A DNA stretch of 14,237 nt, from the NCBI GenBank assembly GCA_036566745.1, contig DATCVR010000075.1, positions 1 through 14,237 of the forward strand, given 5' to 3'. This stretch comes from DATCVR01 sp036566745. GTDB taxonomy: Bacteria; Actinomycetota; Actinomycetes; Jiangellales; Jiangellaceae. The stretch's first letter is position 1; the number at the start of each line of letters is the position of its first letter. Positions 13,079 through 14,237 of this stretch are shown here, piece after piece. The position numbers and the translations under genes are program-made. The notes under the pieces are model-generated. The model had not been told where the DNA came from. It made no database searches and saw nothing but the letters and a program-made list of their open reading frames with translations.

Positions 13079-14065
13079 GTGAAGCTCGCCTGGTTGTGCA
13101 GTCATGAGTCCTACCAACCCGAGATCCTCGTCGAGCACGCCGTCCTGGCCGAGAACGCCGGCTTCGATGTCGTCACCGGCGCCGACCACTTCCACCCGTG
13201 GGTCGACGACCACGCCGCCGCCAGCTTCGTCTGGACGTGGTTCGGCGCCGTCGCCCAGGCCACCTCGCGGGTCGAGCTGGCCACGAGCGTCACCGCACCG
13301 CTGTACCGCTACCACCCGGCGCTGATCGCCCAGGCCGCCGCCACCGTCGACCGCCTCTCCGGTGGCCGCTTCATCCTCGGGGTGGGCACCGGCGAGGCCA
13401 TCAACGAGGCGCCGCTGGGCTACGAGTTCCCCGGCTACGCCGAGCGCATCGCCCGCATGGACGAAGCGCTGACGATCATCCACGGTCTGCTGGCCGGTGA
13501 GAAGCTCGACGTCCACGGCGAGTACTACCAGGCCAACACCGCCAAGCTGTACAGCCCGCCGGTGCGCCGGGTCCCGGTCTGGATGGCCGCGGGCGGCCCG
13601 AAGTCGGCCGCGTTCGCGGGCCGCACCGCCGAAGGCCTGATCACCAGCGTCAAGGAGCCGGCCGAGACACTCGAGCGGGTCATCGATCCGTACCGCCAGG
13701 CCGCGGCCGACCGAGGCGCGGCCACCACCGTCATGGCCACCCGGTGGGTGGTGCTCGCCGGCTCCGACGACGAAGCCTGGGAGGCCCTCGCCCCGATGCG
13801 CGGGCTGCGCGCGCCCGGCCGGCTCGAGGTCGCCGATCCGATGGTGCTGCGTGAGCGGGCCGACGCCATGGACCGTCAGGAGATCTTGAGCAAGTACACG
13901 ATCGTGCGCGATCTCGACGAGCTGGCCGCCGCCTACCGCCCGCTGGTGCAGGACGTCGGCGCCGACTACGTGGCGATCCAGGTGGCCAGCGCCGACCCGG
14001 CCGCCACCATCGAGCAGATCGGCGCCGAGGTGCTGCCGGCGCTGCGCGAGTGGGCCGGCGCCTGA
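13079..14065 (+). CDS. F420-dependent oxidoreductase, G6PDH-like family (luciferase-like fold)
   Basis: This 328-residue TIM-barrel flavin/F420 enzyme of the luciferase-like superfamily probably carries out hydride transfer with coenzyme F420. The start KLAWLCSHESYQPEILVEHA, the ADHFHPW motif (Asp36, His37, Trp41) and GVGTGEAINE (Glu106) line up with FGD1 of M. tuberculosis, where the Asp, His, Trp and Glu form the active site. The mid-barrel PVWMAAGGPKSAAFAGR and the C-terminal KYTIVRDLDELAAAY also fit. The positions I align with FGD1's phosphate-binding Lys259 and Arg283 are not kept (the local sequences read LRERADA and SKYTIV), so glucose-6-phosphate is an unlikely substrate. GTG 13079 is the only sensible start: a nearby ATG hits a stop at once. 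AGGGTG precedes it, and it may be leaderless. It has no co-directional neighbour. Confidence 0.9.
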   Translation: MKLAWLCSHESYQPEILVEHAVLAENAGFDVVTGADHFHPWVDDHAAASFVWTWFGAVAQATSRVELATSVTAPLYRYHPALIAQAAATVDRLSGGRFILGVGTGEAINEAPLGYEFPGYAERIARMDEALTIIHGLLAGEKLDVHGEYYQANTAKLYSPPVRRVPVWMAAGGPKSAAFAGRTAEGLITSVKEPAETLERVIDPYRQAAADRGAATTVMATRWVVLAGSDDEAWEALAPMRGLRAPGRLEVADPMVLRERADAMDRQEILSKYTIVRDLDELAAAYRPLVQDVGADYVAIQVASADPAATIEQIGAEVLPALREWAGA

Positions 14066-14066
14066 C

Positions 14067-14100
14067 CTGGGCGGACAGCCCGCGTAGGCGGCCCGCCCAG
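14067..14100. terminator. Inverted repeat between converging genes, probable bidirectional terminator
   Basis: CTGGGCGG (14067-14074) and CCGCCCAG (14093-14100) pair perfectly around an 18-base loop. The repeat begins two bases after the oxidoreductase stop and ends 15 bases before the stop of the opposing gene. There is no T-run. Confidence 0.55.
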
Positions 14101-14114
14101 ACCGTCCGGGCCGT

Positions 14115-14237
14115 CTAGGCCGGCGGTGCGGGAGGCGGGGGCGGCGGTGGGGCCGAGGGTCCCTGACCGGCACCGTCGGTGGGCGGGCCTTCGTGGCTCG
14201 CCGCATCGGGGTTCGGGAGATACCACGGCGTCGCGTT
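14115..14237 (-). CDS. C-terminal end of an unidentified gene with a Pro-rich tail (partial)
   Basis: The minus-strand frame is open from the right edge to the TAG at 14115-14117 and encodes the last 40 residues of a protein. These read NATPWYLPNPDAASHEGPPT, then DGAGQGPSA followed by a run of seven prolines and ending APPA. GC at third positions is very high, consistent with coding. The proline run suggests an unstructured cytoplasmic or surface tail. I do not recognise the family. It is convergent with the F420 gene and separated from it by 49 bp. Confidence 0.6.
   Translation of the reverse strand, partial: NATPWYLPNPDAASHEGPPTDGAGQGPSAPPPPPPPAPPA

Overview
The window comes from a high-GC actinomycete-type bacterium. 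The gene set argues for this: a mycothiol S-conjugate amidase, an F420-dependent oxidoreductase of the FGD/G6PDH-like family, an LPxTG surface protein, a DUF4307 membrane protein, many GTG starts and several 4-nt gene overlaps. The order greA - DUF4307 / mca - small membrane protein matches, from memory, the Mycobacterium tuberculosis block Rv1080c-Rv1083. The species cannot be named; a non-mycobacterial actinomycete, perhaps Acidimicrobiia, is a guess.

Left part (1-7291, all on the minus strand, read right to left). First comes the mca operon: mca, a one-TM membrane protein, and what looks like a truncated AraC-type HTH gene. A 357-bp, less GC-rich gap follows. It holds a three-copy heptamer cluster, a TTGACA promoter candidate and a folded leader with an intrinsic terminator ahead of the next start codon. 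Then comes a 1503-residue wall-anchored surface protein: signal peptide, a secreted N-terminal domain, eleven tandem SpaA/CnaB (prealbumin-like) domains, a Pro/Thr stalk and an LPDTG sortase signal. Behind it lies the 5' part of a secreted ScyD/ScyE-like beta-propeller gene that runs off the left edge.

Middle (7424-8499, plus strand): a DUF4307 membrane protein and the transcription elongation factor greA. Downstream of greA is a perfect 22-bp inverted repeat that probably stops transcription from both sides.

Right part. An apparent four-gene minus-strand operon (11739 down to 8573) encodes a DUF4097/YvlB-like beta-strand protein, a DUF2089 zinc-ribbon/HTH protein, and a DrrA/DrrB-type ABC exporter (ATPase, then permease). 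Overlaps of 4 nt and one 76-bp gap link the genes. Its first gene has a promoter crossed by a 10-bp inverted repeat. Upstream is threonine ammonia-lyase (ilvA), divergent from a plus-strand F420-dependent oxidoreductase. The last 123 bases hold the Pro-rich C-terminus of a minus-strand gene entering from the right.

The most unusual item is the surface protein. All eleven domains keep the Lys/Glu/(Asn or Asp) isopeptide triad. The acceptor is Asn in domain 1 and Asp in the other ten. Eight domains also carry a paired-cysteine loop, and seven carry a calcium-loop-like acidic motif. Two further points deserve follow-up: the terminator inside its leader, and the helical motif shared between the DUF2089 protein and its operon partner.
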